From positions 3,472,001 to 3,536,000 of the forward strand of contig NZ_CP139368.1 of assembly GCF_034120055.1 (NCBI RefSeq): a stretch of 64,000 bases of DNA, in the 5' to 3' direction. The notes beneath the pieces were generated by a model. It was not told the origin of the DNA. It searched no databases and saw nothing but the letters and a program-made list of their open reading frames with translations. Source of the DNA: Microbacterium rhizosphaerae. Lineage in GTDB: Bacteria; Actinomycetota; Actinomycetes; Actinomycetales; Microbacteriaceae. A program made the position numbers and the translations under genes. Of this stretch, positions 23,546-32,172 are shown piece by piece (within the stretch, counting starts at the first letter, position 1; each line of letters starts with the position of its first letter).

Positions 23546-24481
23546 CTATGCGCGCCCGCGCTCCTTGGCCTCGCGCTGCCGTGCGCGCTCGCGGGCCTCC
23601 CTCAGGCCGGCCCGCTCCTCGCGGCGTGCCGCGCGCAGCAGCTTCTCGGCCTCGCGCACCTTCTTCTGCGACTCGCGGTACCTCTTGTCGGCCAGCACCT
23701 CGGGCGCCTCGGGGGGCGGCGGCGGCTTCGGGGGGACGTACGTCCCTGCCGCGAGTGCATCCAGGTGCGCGGCGATGCCGTCCACGATGACGCCGAGCCC
23801 GAACCGGAAGGGATCCGTGCCGGACGACAGCACCCCGGCCGCGACCGCACGGTGCAGCGACGGGTACGCGTCGGCGGTGACGAGCCGGGCGAGCAGGTCG
23901 TCTTCGGCGTGGCTCACCTCGTCCAGATCGCGACCGGATGCCGCGGCCCGGCGGGACATCCCCGCGATCACGGTCGCATTCCAGTGCGCGTAGCCGGTGA
24001 GGAGCAGCGTGAGCGAGAGGCGGGCGTCGTCGTCGAGAGGCGTGCCGTCGAAGACCTGGATGCCGGCATCCATCCACGCGGCGGAATTCGGGGTCGCGGT
24101 GACCCCGGTGATCGGGATCTCGATGACCCACGTGTGGGCGAGGTAGGAGCGCATGAGCGCGTCGTGGAACGCGACGACCCGCTCCCGCCACCCCTCCCCC
24201 TCGATCGCCGGCGGAGCGCCGATGGCGGACTCCTGCATCAGCAGGATCAGGTCGTCCTTCGCGCTGATGTAGCGGTAGAGCGACATCGGCGTGTAGCCGA
24301 GGCGCGCGGCGACCGCGGCCATCGAGACGGCCCCGAGACCGTCGGCGTCGGCGAGCTCGACCGCCGCGTCCACGATGCCCTCCACGCTCATCTCGCGCTT
24401 GGGCCCGCGCTGCGGACTCGCAGCGACCCCCCACGCGAGGGCGATCCCGCGCGGAAGGTCGTCGGCATCGGACTCGGTCAT
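23546..24481 (-). CDS. TetR-family repressor of the DrrAB exporter
   Basis: 311 residues. The N-terminal HTH is SVEGIVDAAVELADADGLGAVSMAAVAARLGYTPMSLYRYISAKDDLI, and the ligand domain is of the TetR_C (tetracyclin-repressor-like) class. The last 60 residues are a Pro run then a highly charged helix (KRYRESQKKVREAEKLLRAAR...) not needed for the fold. The ATG at 24481 is chosen because a minus-strand TAGGAT box (24494-24489) lies 7 bases before it. An ATG at 24490 is the alternative. It is divergent from the ABC genes, with repeated operator half-sites between. Confidence 0.88.
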   Translation of the reverse strand: MTESDADDLPRGIALAWGVAASPQRGPKREMSVEGIVDAAVELADADGLGAVSMAAVAARLGYTPMSLYRYISAKDDLILLMQESAIGAPPAIEGEGWRERVVAFHDALMRSYLAHTWVIEIPITGVTATPNSAAWMDAGIQVFDGTPLDDDARLSLTLLLTGYAHWNATVIAGMSRRAAASGRDLDEVSHAEDDLLARLVTADAYPSLHRAVAAGVLSSGTDPFRFGLGVIVDGIAAHLDALAAGTYVPPKPPPPPEAPEVLADKRYRESQKKVREAEKLLRAARREERAGLREARERARQREAKERGRA

Positions 24482-24498
24482 GCTCGCCATCCTAGGGT

Positions 24499-24552
24499 TG
24501 TGTACGTCGTAAACAGTATGTTACCGTCATAAACAGTTTCGGTCGTATACAG
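24499..24552. promoter_or_regulatory. TetR operator region with three half-site repeats
   Basis: Three copies of GTCRTAWACAG lie at 24506-24516, 24526-24536 and 24542-24552. The first is completed to a near-perfect 17-bp palindrome TGTGTACG-T-CGTAAACA (24499-24515). The array covers the promoters of both tetR and the exporter. Confidence 0.65.
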
Positions 24553-24565
24553 AAAGGATGCCGAG

Positions 24566-25465
24566 ATGACTCCCGCCATCGACGTGCGAGATCTGCATGT
24601 CTCCTACGGTGCGAACACCGTGCTCTCCGGACTCGACCTCACGGTCGCCCCCGGTGAGGTGTTCGCCCTCCTCGGCCCGAACGGGGCCGGCAAGACCACC
24701 ACGATCTCCGTGCTCACGACGCTCTCGGCACCGACGGCCGGTTCCGCGACGGTCGCGGGCTTCGACGTCGCGACGGATGCGGTCGAGGTGCAGCGGCGCA
24801 TCGCCCTCACCGGCCAGAGCGCGGCGGTCGACGACATGCTGACCGCCACCGAGAACCTCGTGATGCTCGGCCGCCTCTCGGGCCTCTCTCCGCGCGAGGC
24901 ACGCGAGCGCGCCGGCGCGCTGCTCGAGCAGTTCTCGCTGACCGATGCCGCATCGCGGCGCGTCAAGACGTTCTCCGGCGGGATGCGGCGGCGCCTCGAC
25001 CTGGCGCTCAGCTTCGTCGTGGTGCCCGAGGTGCTCTTCCTGGACGAGCCCACGACCGGCGTCGACCCGCGCAGCCGCCTCGAGCTGTGGGACGTGATCC
25101 GCGGGCTGGCCGACCTCGGCACCACGGTGTTCCTCACCACGCAGTACCTGGAGGAGGCCGACCTCCTCGCCGATCGCGTGGCGATCCTCGACGGCGGCCG
25201 GATCGTCGAGACGGGGACGCCCGCGCAGCTCAAGGCCCGGGTCGGCTCCGACACCCTCGTGCTGCTCGGCGCCGACGGCAAGCCCGTCGAGGAGTTCCCC
25301 ACCGACGGCACGGTCGCGGACCTCCGCCGCGCCCTCGACGCGATCGACGCGCGGGATGCGGGCGCCTCCGTGGCGCTGCGCCGACCCACGCTCGACGATG
25401 TCTTCCTCGCCCTGACCGACACGCAGGCCCAGAGGGCCGACCGCATCCCGCAGGAGATCGCATGA
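24566..25465 (+). CDS. DrrA-type ABC exporter ATP-binding protein
   Basis: 299 residues, ATG after AAGGA. It has a Walker A GPNGAGKTT near residue 38, Q-loop LTGQSAAVDD, ABC signature FSGGMRRRLDLA and Walker B VLFLDEPTTGVD. The switch His is replaced by Gln in TTQYLEEAD, as is normal in the daunorubicin-resistance (DrrA) subfamily. It powers export of a hydrophobic drug or lipid through the permease encoded next, which overlaps by ATGA. TetR operators lie directly upstream, so induction by a TetR ligand is likely. The substrate is unknown. Confidence 0.93.
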   Translation: MTPAIDVRDLHVSYGANTVLSGLDLTVAPGEVFALLGPNGAGKTTTISVLTTLSAPTAGSATVAGFDVATDAVEVQRRIALTGQSAAVDDMLTATENLVMLGRLSGLSPREARERAGALLEQFSLTDAASRRVKTFSGGMRRRLDLALSFVVVPEVLFLDEPTTGVDPRSRLELWDVIRGLADLGTTVFLTTQYLEEADLLADRVAILDGGRIVETGTPAQLKARVGSDTLVLLGADGKPVEEFPTDGTVADLRRALDAIDARDAGASVALRRPTLDDVFLALTDTQAQRADRIPQEIA

Positions 25466-26283
25466 CCGCCGCAGTCGTCCCCGCCCCCGTCCCCGCATCC
25501 CTCACCCGGGCTCTGCCACGCCCGCGTCTGCGAGGTGTGACGGCGGAGCGCGTGTTCGTCCGGCGCAGCCTCACGCAGTGCCTGCGCGACACCGAGTCGC
25601 TGAGCATGTCGATCATGCTGCCCGTGATGCTCATGCTGCTGTTCACCTACGTGTTCGGCGGCGCCCTCGAGTCCGACGGCAGCTACGTCGACTACGTCGT
25701 GCCCGGCATCATCCTGCTGTGCGCCGGCTTCGGCGCCGCGACGACCGCCACCTACGTCGCGCAGGACATGACGACGGGCATCATCGACCGCTTCCGCACG
25801 ATGCCGCTGCGCGCCGGAGCCGTGCTCACCGGGCACGTCGTCGCGAGCCTGGCGAGAAACCTGGTCGCCACCGCGGTGGTCATCGGGGTCGCTCTGCTCG
25901 TCGGCTTCCGCCCGACCGCGAACCTCTGGGAGTGGATCGCGGCCGCGGGCATGATCGTGCTCTACATCCTCGCCATCACGTACCTCTTCGCCGCGATCGG
26001 CCTCGCGGCCGGCAGCCCGGAGGCAGCGAGCGGATACGGGTTCATCCTGCTGTTCCTGCCCTACCTGTCGAGCGCGTTCGTGCCTGTGGACACGATGCCG
26101 TCGTGGCTGCAGTGGGTGGCGCAGAACCAGCCCATCACGCCGATCATCGAGACGCTCCGGGGACTGCTCATGGGCACGCACCTGGGCACCGAGCCGCTGT
26201 GGGCGATCGGCTGGACGGTGCTGATCATCGCCGTCTCGGCCGTGTGGGGCGCGTGGCTGTTCGGCAGGCGCCGCACGCACTGA
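25462..26283 (+). CDS. DrrB-type ABC-2 permease
   Basis: 273 residues with six hydrophobic segments after a cytoplasmic N-terminus, the ABC-2 membrane subunit layout. The segment MTTGIIDRFRTMPLRAGAVLTGHVVASL matches the conserved cytoplasmic loop of DrrB-like proteins, and IETLRGLLMG is the usual near-C-terminal signature. It pairs with the ATP-binding protein through a 4-base overlap. Confidence 0.92.
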   Translation: MTAAVVPAPVPASLTRALPRPRLRGVTAERVFVRRSLTQCLRDTESLSMSIMLPVMLMLLFTYVFGGALESDGSYVDYVVPGIILLCAGFGAATTATYVAQDMTTGIIDRFRTMPLRAGAVLTGHVVASLARNLVATAVVIGVALLVGFRPTANLWEWIAAAGMIVLYILAITYLFAAIGLAAGSPEAASGYGFILLFLPYLSSAFVPVDTMPSWLQWVAQNQPITPIIETLRGLLMGTHLGTEPLWAIGWTVLIIAVSAVWGAWLFGRRRTH

Positions 26284-26292
26284 GCGGCGCTG

Positions 26293-26313
26293 CCGACCGC
26301 CGGCTACGGTCGG
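26293..26313. terminator. Hairpin between drrB-like and arsR-like genes
   Basis: CCGACCG, loop CCGGCTA, CGGTCGG. The stem covers the stop codon of the converging ArsR gene and lies 10 bases past the permease stop. Confidence 0.5.
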
Positions 26314-26717
26314 CCGGGCAGCTTGCGGAAGGCGGACGCCACAGCGTGCTTCGCCGACGCGGCGGCCCGGCCGACCACTTCCGCGGCGTGCGCGGCCGGC
26401 TCGGGCAGGGTCGAGTCGAGCGCCGCGGCGACGACCTCCGCCTCGTCGACCACGAACGGCATCAGCCAGTCGTCCACCTCGTCGAGGGGTCCGGGCACGA
26501 GGCTGTACAGGCGGTGCTGGCCCTCCTCGCGCACCGACACGAGCTCGGCCTCGCGCAGCACCTTCAGATGCTTCGAGACCGTCGGCTGGCTGACCCCGAG
26601 TTCGAGCACGATGTGCGACACGCTCGTGCCGTCGTCGCCGGCGTTCGCACGTTCGAGAAGGTAGCGCAGGATGTCGCGCCGCGTACCGTCTGCGATCACG
26701 TCGAAGATGTCGGCCAT
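26304..26717 (-). CDS. ArsR-family regulator with extended C-terminus
   Basis: 137 residues. The winged HTH is MADIFDVIADGTRRDILRYLLER..SVSHIVLELGVSQPTVSKHLKVLREAELVSVREEGQHRLYSLV. No Cys is present, so it is not a metal sensor. The C-terminal 40 residues are Ala-rich and helical. A minus-strand TAGTCT box (26729-26724) lies 6 bases before the ATG (leaderless). It is divergent from the K+ uptake genes, with only 42 bp between start codons, so it may control them, but no operator was found. Confidence 0.86.
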   Translation of the reverse strand: MADIFDVIADGTRRDILRYLLERANAGDDGTSVSHIVLELGVSQPTVSKHLKVLREAELVSVREEGQHRLYSLVPGPLDEVDDWLMPFVVDEAEVVAAALDSTLPEPAAHAAEVVGRAAASAKHAVASAFRKLPGRP

Positions 26718-26723
26718 GTGCTC

Positions 26724-26753
26724 AGACTAGCCGCGCACCCATCCGAGTACCAT
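26724..26753. promoter_or_regulatory. Divergent leaderless -10 boxes, arsR-like / ktrB
   Basis: Minus-strand TAGTCT (26729-26724) is 6 bases from the arsR-like ATG. Plus-strand TACCAT (26748-26753) is 6 bases from the ktrB GTG. Each promoter's -35 region must lie inside the opposite gene or its start. Confidence 0.55.
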
Positions 26754-26759
26754 GACGGC

Positions 26760-28202
26760 GTGGCGCGTCCGGACAGCAGCGGGGCTCGGGGCGGGCGGCC
26801 CCGGCGCTGGGTCGTCACGGCCGGCGCCGGCATCCGGGATCTCGCCACGTCGTCTCCCTCGCGCTTCGCCGTGATCGTCTTCGCGCTCCTGATCGGAGTG
26901 TTCACCGTGCTGTTCTCGCTGCCGATCTCGGCGGCGGATCACCAGGTCACGCCGTTCGCGGATGCGCTGTTCACGGCCGTCTCGACGATCTGCGTGACGG
27001 GCCTGTCGACCGTCGACATGTACACGCACTGGTCGCCGTTCGGGCACGTCGTCACCTACATCGGCGTGAACGTCGGCGCCATGGGCGTCCTGACCCTCGC
27101 CTCGATCCTGGGTCTCGTCATCTCGAAGCGCCTCGGGCTGCGCGCCAAGCTCATCGCGGCCGGCGACACCAACCCGATGCGCGCGCACGGCGGTCCGGTC
27201 AACGAGGGTCAGGCCGTTCGGCTCGGCGAGGTCGGCCAGCTGCTGGTCACCGTCGCGCTGTCGACGCTCGTGATCGAGGCCGCCCTCACGGCCCTGCTGT
27301 ATCCCGCGCTGCTCGTCGCCGGCGTCGATCCGATCGACTCGCTGTGGCAGGCGCCGTACTACGCCGCGATGGCCTTCACCAACACGGGCTTCACGCCGAA
27401 CAGCGCAGGCCTCGCGCCGTACATCGACCAGTACTTCCTGCTGTCCGTGCTCATGATCGGCGTGTTCCTCGGACAGCTGGGCTTCCCCGTCATCCTCACC
27501 CTCTACCGGCGGCGCTGGCGCACCCGGCTGTGGTCGCTGCACGCGAAGCTCACGATCATCACGACGACGCTGCTGTTCGTCGCAGGCGGGCTCGCCTTCC
27601 TCGGGCTGGAGTACGACAACCCGGCGACCTTCGGTCCCATGAACCCGGTCGAGGCGGCGTTCCAGGCCTTCTTCCTGTCGGCCATGACGCGCTCGGGCGG
27701 CTTCTCGACGATCGACATCGGCCAGCTGCACGGCTCGTCGCTCGTCGTCGGATCGATGCTCATGTTCATCGGCGGCGGCTCGGCCTCGACGGCCGGCGGC
27801 ATCAAGGTGACGACCTTCGCCGTGCTGGCGCTCGCCGTGTGGTCGGAGGCGAAGGGGCGGCCGTCCGTGCAGGCGTTCGGTCGCCGCATCCCGAGCGACG
27901 TCCAGCGCGTGGGTCTCTCCGTCGTCGCGTGGGGCGCCACGATCGTCGCCGTCTCGACGATCACGATCGCGCAGATCACGCAGGCGCCCATCCAGGACGT
28001 GATCTTCGACGTCATCTCCGGCTTCGGCACCGTCGGACTGTCGACCGGCCTCACGGCGAACATGCCCGATCTCGCCGTCTACGTCCTGGCCGCCACGATG
28101 TTCGCGGGGCGCGTTGGTACAGTGACACTCGCTGCGGCCGTGGCCGCGTCGAACCGAGCGCAGCTCTACTCGCTGCCCGTGGAAAGGCCGATCGTTGGTT
28201 GA
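26760..28202 (+). CDS. ktrB: KtrB/TrkH-type K+ channel-transporter subunit
   Basis: 480 residues, GTG start chosen from the -10 box 6 bases upstream and an otherwise missing ribosome site. It is a membrane K+ uptake subunit with four pore loops whose filter residues are visible in order: VTGLST, NTGFTP, SGGFST and TVGLST, each with the central Gly. The gating-loop region SASTAGGIKVTTF is typical. It works with the cytoplasmic NAD/nucleotide-binding KtrA protein encoded next, whose start overlaps this gene by 8 bases. TrkH is an alternative family name. Confidence 0.92.
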   Translation: MARPDSSGARGGRPRRWVVTAGAGIRDLATSSPSRFAVIVFALLIGVFTVLFSLPISAADHQVTPFADALFTAVSTICVTGLSTVDMYTHWSPFGHVVTYIGVNVGAMGVLTLASILGLVISKRLGLRAKLIAAGDTNPMRAHGGPVNEGQAVRLGEVGQLLVTVALSTLVIEAALTALLYPALLVAGVDPIDSLWQAPYYAAMAFTNTGFTPNSAGLAPYIDQYFLLSVLMIGVFLGQLGFPVILTLYRRRWRTRLWSLHAKLTIITTTLLFVAGGLAFLGLEYDNPATFGPMNPVEAAFQAFFLSAMTRSGGFSTIDIGQLHGSSLVVGSMLMFIGGGSASTAGGIKVTTFAVLALAVWSEAKGRPSVQAFGRRIPSDVQRVGLSVVAWGATIVAVSTITIAQITQAPIQDVIFDVISGFGTVGLSTGLTANMPDLAVYVLAATMFAGRVGTVTLAAAVAASNRAQLYSLPVERPIVG

Positions 28203-28866
28203 CCGTCTGCGCAGTGACGCGCCCGTCCTGGTGATCGGGCTCGGCCGCTTCGGCGCCGCGTGCGCGGGAGAGCTCGACCGCCTCGACCGCGAGGTGCTGG
28301 CGATCGACGACAGCCTCGAGCTCGTGCAGAAGTGGTCGGAGCGGGTGACCCACGCGGTGCAGGCCGACGCGCGCAACGTCGAGGCGCTCAAGCAGATCGG
28401 CGCCCAGGACTTCGAGGTCGCCGTCGTCGCGGTCGGCTCGATGATCGAGGCATCCATCCTCATCACGGCCAACCTGGTCGACCTGCGGGTGCCGCAGATC
28501 TGGGCGAAGGCGGTCAGCCAGTCGCACGGCAAGATCCTCGCGCGCATCGGCGCGAACCACGTCATCTACCCGGAACGCGAGGCGGGCGAGCGTGTCGCGC
28601 ACCTGGTGAGCGGACGGATGCTGGACTTCATCCGGTTCGACGACGACTTCGCCCTCGCCAAGATGTATCCGCCGAAGTTCCTCCGCGGCGTGGGCCTCGG
28701 CCAGTCCGGCGTGCGCTCGAAGTACAACGTCACGATCGTCGGCGTGAAGAGCCCGGGCAGACCGTTCCGCTACGCGGAGGCCGACACGGTCGTGACCAAC
28801 CACGACCTCATCATCGTGTCGGGCACCAACAGCGACATCGAGCGCTTCGCCGATCTCGACCGCTGA
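28195..28866 (+). CDS. ktrA: KtrA/TrkA-type regulatory subunit of K+ uptake
   Basis: 223 residues, TTG start with GGAAAGG upstream. A Rossmann RCK_N domain (VLVIGLGRFGAACAGELDRL, with GxGxxG and acidic residue in LAIDDS) is followed by an RCK_C (TrkA_C) domain from about residue 140. The single-RCK length fits KtrA rather than the double-length TrkA. It binds ATP/ADP or NAD and gates KtrB. It is translationally coupled to ktrB and converges on proC with a 9-base gap. Confidence 0.92.
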   Translation: MVDRLRSDAPVLVIGLGRFGAACAGELDRLDREVLAIDDSLELVQKWSERVTHAVQADARNVEALKQIGAQDFEVAVVAVGSMIEASILITANLVDLRVPQIWAKAVSQSHGKILARIGANHVIYPEREAGERVAHLVSGRMLDFIRFDDDFALAKMYPPKFLRGVGLGQSGVRSKYNVTIVGVKSPGRPFRYAEADTVVTNHDLIIVSGTNSDIERFADLDR

Positions 28867-28875
28867 CGGCCGGCC

Positions 28876-29712
28876 TCAGCCGCCGGCGGCCAGCTCCTTC
28901 GCGCGGGCCAGCGCCGCATCCGTCGCCTTCGCGAACACAGCGTCGAGCGTCGCCTCCTGCAGCACCGCGATGGCACGCTCCGTCGTGCCCTTCGGGCTCG
29001 TGACGCGGCGGCGCAGCTCCGCGGGGTCCTCCCCCGTCGCCTCGAGCAGGTAGGCGGCGCCGATGAAGGTCTGCTCCACCATCGTGCGCGCCTCCGAGGG
29101 CGCGAAGCCCTTGCCGATCGCGGCCTTCGTGAGCTCCTCCATGAGCAGGTAGACGTACGCGGGGCCCGAGCCCGAGATCGTCGAGAGGGCGTCGATCTGC
29201 GCCTCGGGCACCTCGACGACCGTCCCCACGGTCTCGAAGAGCCGCCGCACGAGCGCGACATCGTCCGCGGACGCCGTCGACCCGGCCGCGAGCCCGGTCA
29301 CGGCGCGTCCGACGAGGGCCGGCGTGTTCGGCATCGACCGCAGCACCGGGATGCCCTCGCCGAGGATCCCCTCGAACGTCGCGATCGTCACGCCCGCGGC
29401 GATGCTCACGACGACCGTTCCCGGACGCAGGCGGGGCGCGATCTCGCGCAAGAGGTCGGGCACCATGACCGGCTTCACCCCGATGAGAACGACATCGGCG
29501 GATGCCGCGGCATCCCCGTTGGCACCCGGATCCGACTCGAGCGCCACGCTCGTGACCCCGTCCAGGCCGGAGAGGCCGTCGGCCTTGGCGGCCGTGCGGT
29601 TGGTCACGGTGACTCCGCCGCCGAGTCCGGAGGCGACGATCCCCTGGAGGATGGCGCCGCCCATCGAGCCGGCACCGAGGATCGCGACGGGAGGGAGGGT
29701 GTCTGCGGGCAT
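28876..29712 (-). CDS. proC: Pyrroline-5-carboxylate reductase
   Basis: 278 residues. It makes proline from P5C with NAD(P)H, the last step of proline synthesis. The N-terminal Rossmann start is VAILGAGSMGGAILQGI. The signature ISGSGPAYVYLLMEELTKAAIGKG lies in the C-terminal helical domain, with TSPKGTTERAI after it. The ATG at 29712 is preferred over that at 29721 because a minus-strand TAGGAT box (29725-29720) ends 7 bases before it. Length and motifs are normal. Confidence 0.94.
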   Translation of the reverse strand: MPADTLPPVAILGAGSMGGAILQGIVASGLGGGVTVTNRTAAKADGLSGLDGVTSVALESDPGANGDAAASADVVLIGVKPVMVPDLLREIAPRLRPGTVVVSIAAGVTIATFEGILGEGIPVLRSMPNTPALVGRAVTGLAAGSTASADDVALVRRLFETVGTVVEVPEAQIDALSTISGSGPAYVYLLMEELTKAAIGKGFAPSEARTMVEQTFIGAAYLLEATGEDPAELRRRVTSPKGTTERAIAVLQEATLDAVFAKATDAALARAKELAAGG

Positions 29713-29771
29713 GCCCGACATCCTACGGCGGGGGCGACAGAGGGATGCCGCGGCTTCCCTAGACTCGTTCC

Positions 29772-30737
29772 ATGAGTGCTTCCGGCGGCGGCAAGGCGAT
29801 CCTGGCAGCGTTCCTCGCGAACATCGGCATCGCGGTGGCGAAGATCATCGCGTGGCTCCTCTCCGGCTCCGCCGCGATGATGGCCGAGGCCATCCACTCG
29901 CTCGCGGACAGCGGCAACCAGGTGCTGCTCATGTTCGGCGGGCGCCGCTCGCGTCGTGCGGCCGACCGCGAGCACCCGTTCGGCTACGGCCGCGAGCGCT
30001 ACATCTACGCGTTCCTCGTGTCGATCATCCTGTTCTCGGTCGGCGGTCTGTTCTCGATCTACGAAGGCATCGACAAGATCATCCACCCCCACTCGCTGGA
30101 GAACTGGTGGATCCCGATCGCGGTGCTCGTCGTCGCGATCATCCTCGAGTCGTTCTCGCTGCGCACGGCCGTGAAGGAATCCAACACGCATCGCGCCGAC
30201 GGCGAGTCGTGGTTCGCGTTCATCCGCCACGCGAAGGCGCCGGAGCTGCCCGTCGTGCTGCTCGAGGACGTCGCCGCCCTCACCGGCCTCGTCTTCGCCT
30301 TCCTCGGCGTCGGGCTCACCGTCATCACCGGCAACTCGCTGTTCGACGCCCTCGGCACGCTCTTCATCGGCGCGCTGCTGGTTCTCGTCGCGATCGTCCT
30401 CGGCATCGAGACGAAGAGCCTGCTGGTCGGCGAGGGCGCCGGCGAGCAGGACCGCGCCCGCATCGAGGACGCCATCCTCGTCGGCGACGAGGTGCACAAG
30501 CTCATCCACATGAAGACGCTCTACCTGGGCCCCGACGAGTTGATGGTGGCCGCGAAGCTCGGCTTCGCCGCCGACCGCAGCCTCAGCGCGGTCGCTGCGG
30601 ACATCGACGCGGCGGAGGCGCGCATCCGTGAAGCCGTCCCGGCCGCTCGTGTGATCTACCTCGAGCCGGACGTCTACCGTCCGGGCCTGGATCCCACCCC
30701 CTCGACCGACGCCTTCGTCGTGAAATCGGAGAACTGA
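29772..30737 (+). CDS. Cation diffusion facilitator (Zn2+-type) transporter
   Basis: 321 residues, ATG at 29772 with TAGACT 6 bases upstream (leaderless). It is a CDF/SLC30 protein: TM2 site AEAIHSLADSGNQ keeps the HxxxD pair, while TM5 shows LLEDVAALTG with Glu-Asp instead of HxxxD, as in the SLC30A9-like branch. The HPFGYGRERYIYAF motif sits in the first cytoplasmic loop, and a C-terminal cytoplasmic domain ends the protein. Export or exchange of divalent metal is likely, and the metal cannot be named with certainty. Confidence 0.9.
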   Translation: MSASGGGKAILAAFLANIGIAVAKIIAWLLSGSAAMMAEAIHSLADSGNQVLLMFGGRRSRRAADREHPFGYGRERYIYAFLVSIILFSVGGLFSIYEGIDKIIHPHSLENWWIPIAVLVVAIILESFSLRTAVKESNTHRADGESWFAFIRHAKAPELPVVLLEDVAALTGLVFAFLGVGLTVITGNSLFDALGTLFIGALLVLVAIVLGIETKSLLVGEGAGEQDRARIEDAILVGDEVHKLIHMKTLYLGPDELMVAAKLGFAADRSLSAVAADIDAAEARIREAVPAARVIYLEPDVYRPGLDPTPSTDAFVVKSEN

Positions 30738-30743
30738 GAGCCG

Positions 30744-31655
30744 ATGGAGCACTGCCTGTTCACCGAGCCGCAGCAGGGATTCCGATACGACGAGCAGCTG
30801 GCTTTCGCGCGGGCGGGCGAGGATGCCGGGTTCCACGGCTTCTTCCGCTCCGACCACTACATGCGCATGGGTCCGGGCGACCCGCATCCGGGGCCCACCG
30901 ATGCGTGGACGACGCTGGCGGGGCTCGCGCGCGAGACGTCGCGCATCCGCCTGGGCACGCTCGTCTCGTCGGTGACCTACCGGGTGCCGGGGATCCTCGC
31001 GATCCAGGTCGCGCAGGTCGACGCCATGTCCGGCGGTCGCGCCGAGCTGGGCCTGGGCACCGGCTGGTTCGAGCAGGAGCACCGGGCGTACGGCATCCCG
31101 TTCCCGTCGAGGCGGTTCGACATCCTCGAGGAGCAGCTGGCGATCGTCACCGGGCTGTGGGGCGCCGAGGGCACTTTCTCGTTCGAGGGCGAGCACTACA
31201 CGCTCGAGGACTCCCCTGCGCTGCCCAAGCCCGTGCAGGAGCGCGTGCCGGTGATCGTCGGCGGCAACGGTCCGCAGCGGACTCCGGCCCTCGCTGCGCG
31301 CTACGCGACCGAGTACAACATCGGATTCCAGCCCGAGGAGGTCATCGCCGCGGCGTTCGACCGCGTGCGGGCCGCCTGCGCGGCGATCGGACGCGATCCC
31401 GAGACGCTCAAGCTCTCGGTCGCGCTGCCGACGCTCGCGGCGCCGGACGAGGCGATCCTGACGCGTCGTGCGGGCGCGCTGGGGAGGCCGCTCGACTCCT
31501 TCCGCAACGGCGTCAACATCGCCGGCGACGCCGACGTGATCCGCGAGAAGGTCGCGCGACTGGAGGCGCTCGGCGCACAGCGGGTGTACTTCCAGCTCAT
31601 GGATGTCCGTGACCTCGAGCAGGTCGCCTACCTCGGCGAGGCGCTCGCCGGCTGA
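30744..31655 (+). CDS. LLM-class F420-dependent oxidoreductase
   Basis: 303 residues, ATG 6 bases after the CDF stop. It has the luciferase-like TIM barrel: FRSDHYMRMG, LGTLVSSVTYRVPGILA, the cofactor-binding ELGLGTGWFEQEH.AYGIPFPS and VPVIVGGNGPQRT. The family uses F420 or FMN. The GTGWFEQEH motif is typical of the actinobacterial F420 branch. The substrate is unknown. It is probably co-transcribed with the CDF gene, without an obvious functional link. Confidence 0.9.
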   Translation: MEHCLFTEPQQGFRYDEQLAFARAGEDAGFHGFFRSDHYMRMGPGDPHPGPTDAWTTLAGLARETSRIRLGTLVSSVTYRVPGILAIQVAQVDAMSGGRAELGLGTGWFEQEHRAYGIPFPSRRFDILEEQLAIVTGLWGAEGTFSFEGEHYTLEDSPALPKPVQERVPVIVGGNGPQRTPALAARYATEYNIGFQPEEVIAAAFDRVRAACAAIGRDPETLKLSVALPTLAAPDEAILTRRAGALGRPLDSFRNGVNIAGDADVIREKVARLEALGAQRVYFQLMDVRDLEQVAYLGEALAG

Positions 31656-31688
31656 GCCCGGGTGGTCGCCCGCTGAACCCGGCGGCGG

Positions 31689-32141
31689 TCATCGGCGGTC
31701 GGTGAAGAACTCCTGCAGGAGCCTGGTCGCGGCCTCTTCGGCGACGCCGCCGACGACCTCGGCCCGATACGGCAGCCGGCGATCGCGGACCACGTCGTAG
31801 ACGGAGCCGGCGGCGCCGGCCTTGTCGTCCCACGCGCCGAACACGAGCCGTGAGATGCGGGCCTGCAGGAGCGCACCCGCGCACATGAGGCAGGGTTCGA
31901 GCGTGACCACGAGCGTGCAGCCCTCGAGGTTCCAGGTGCCGAGGGATGCCGCGGCCTCCCGCAGCGCGACGACCTCCGCGTGCGCCGTGGGGTCGCCGGT
32001 GACCTCGCGCACGTTGCGACCCTCGCCGACGACGGCGCCGGCGGCATCCAGCACCACGGCGCCCACCGGCACATCCCCTGAGGCGCCGGCGTCGCGCGCG
32101 AGGGCGAGGGCGCGATCCATGGCAGTGGAATCGGTCACCAT
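31689..32141 (-). CDS. tadA: tRNA-specific adenosine deaminase
   Basis: 150 residues from the ATG at 32141. It deaminates A34 to inosine in tRNA(Arg). The zinc and catalytic residues are in DPTAHAEVVALREAA (HAE) and TLEPCLMCAGALL (PCxxC), with VPVGAVVLD before and LVFGAWDDKAGAAGSVYDV after. The minus-strand TACGGT box (32153-32148) is 6 bases before the start, so the mRNA should be leaderless. It is divergent from upp with 31 bp between start codons. Confidence 0.93.
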   Translation of the reverse strand: MVTDSTAMDRALALARDAGASGDVPVGAVVLDAAGAVVGEGRNVREVTGDPTAHAEVVALREAAASLGTWNLEGCTLVVTLEPCLMCAGALLQARISRLVFGAWDDKAGAAGSVYDVVRDRRLPYRAEVVGGVAEEAATRLLQEFFTDRR

Positions 32142-32147
32142 GCTCCG

Positions 32148-32166
32148 ACCGTAGCGCCGATACCCT
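32148..32166. promoter_or_regulatory. Back-to-back leaderless -10 boxes, tadA / upp
   Basis: Minus TACGGT (32153-32148) and plus TACCCT (32161-32166), each 6 bases from its start codon, only 7 bp apart. Both -35 regions would have to lie in the opposite transcript. Confidence 0.6.
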
Positions 32167-32172
32167 GTGCGT

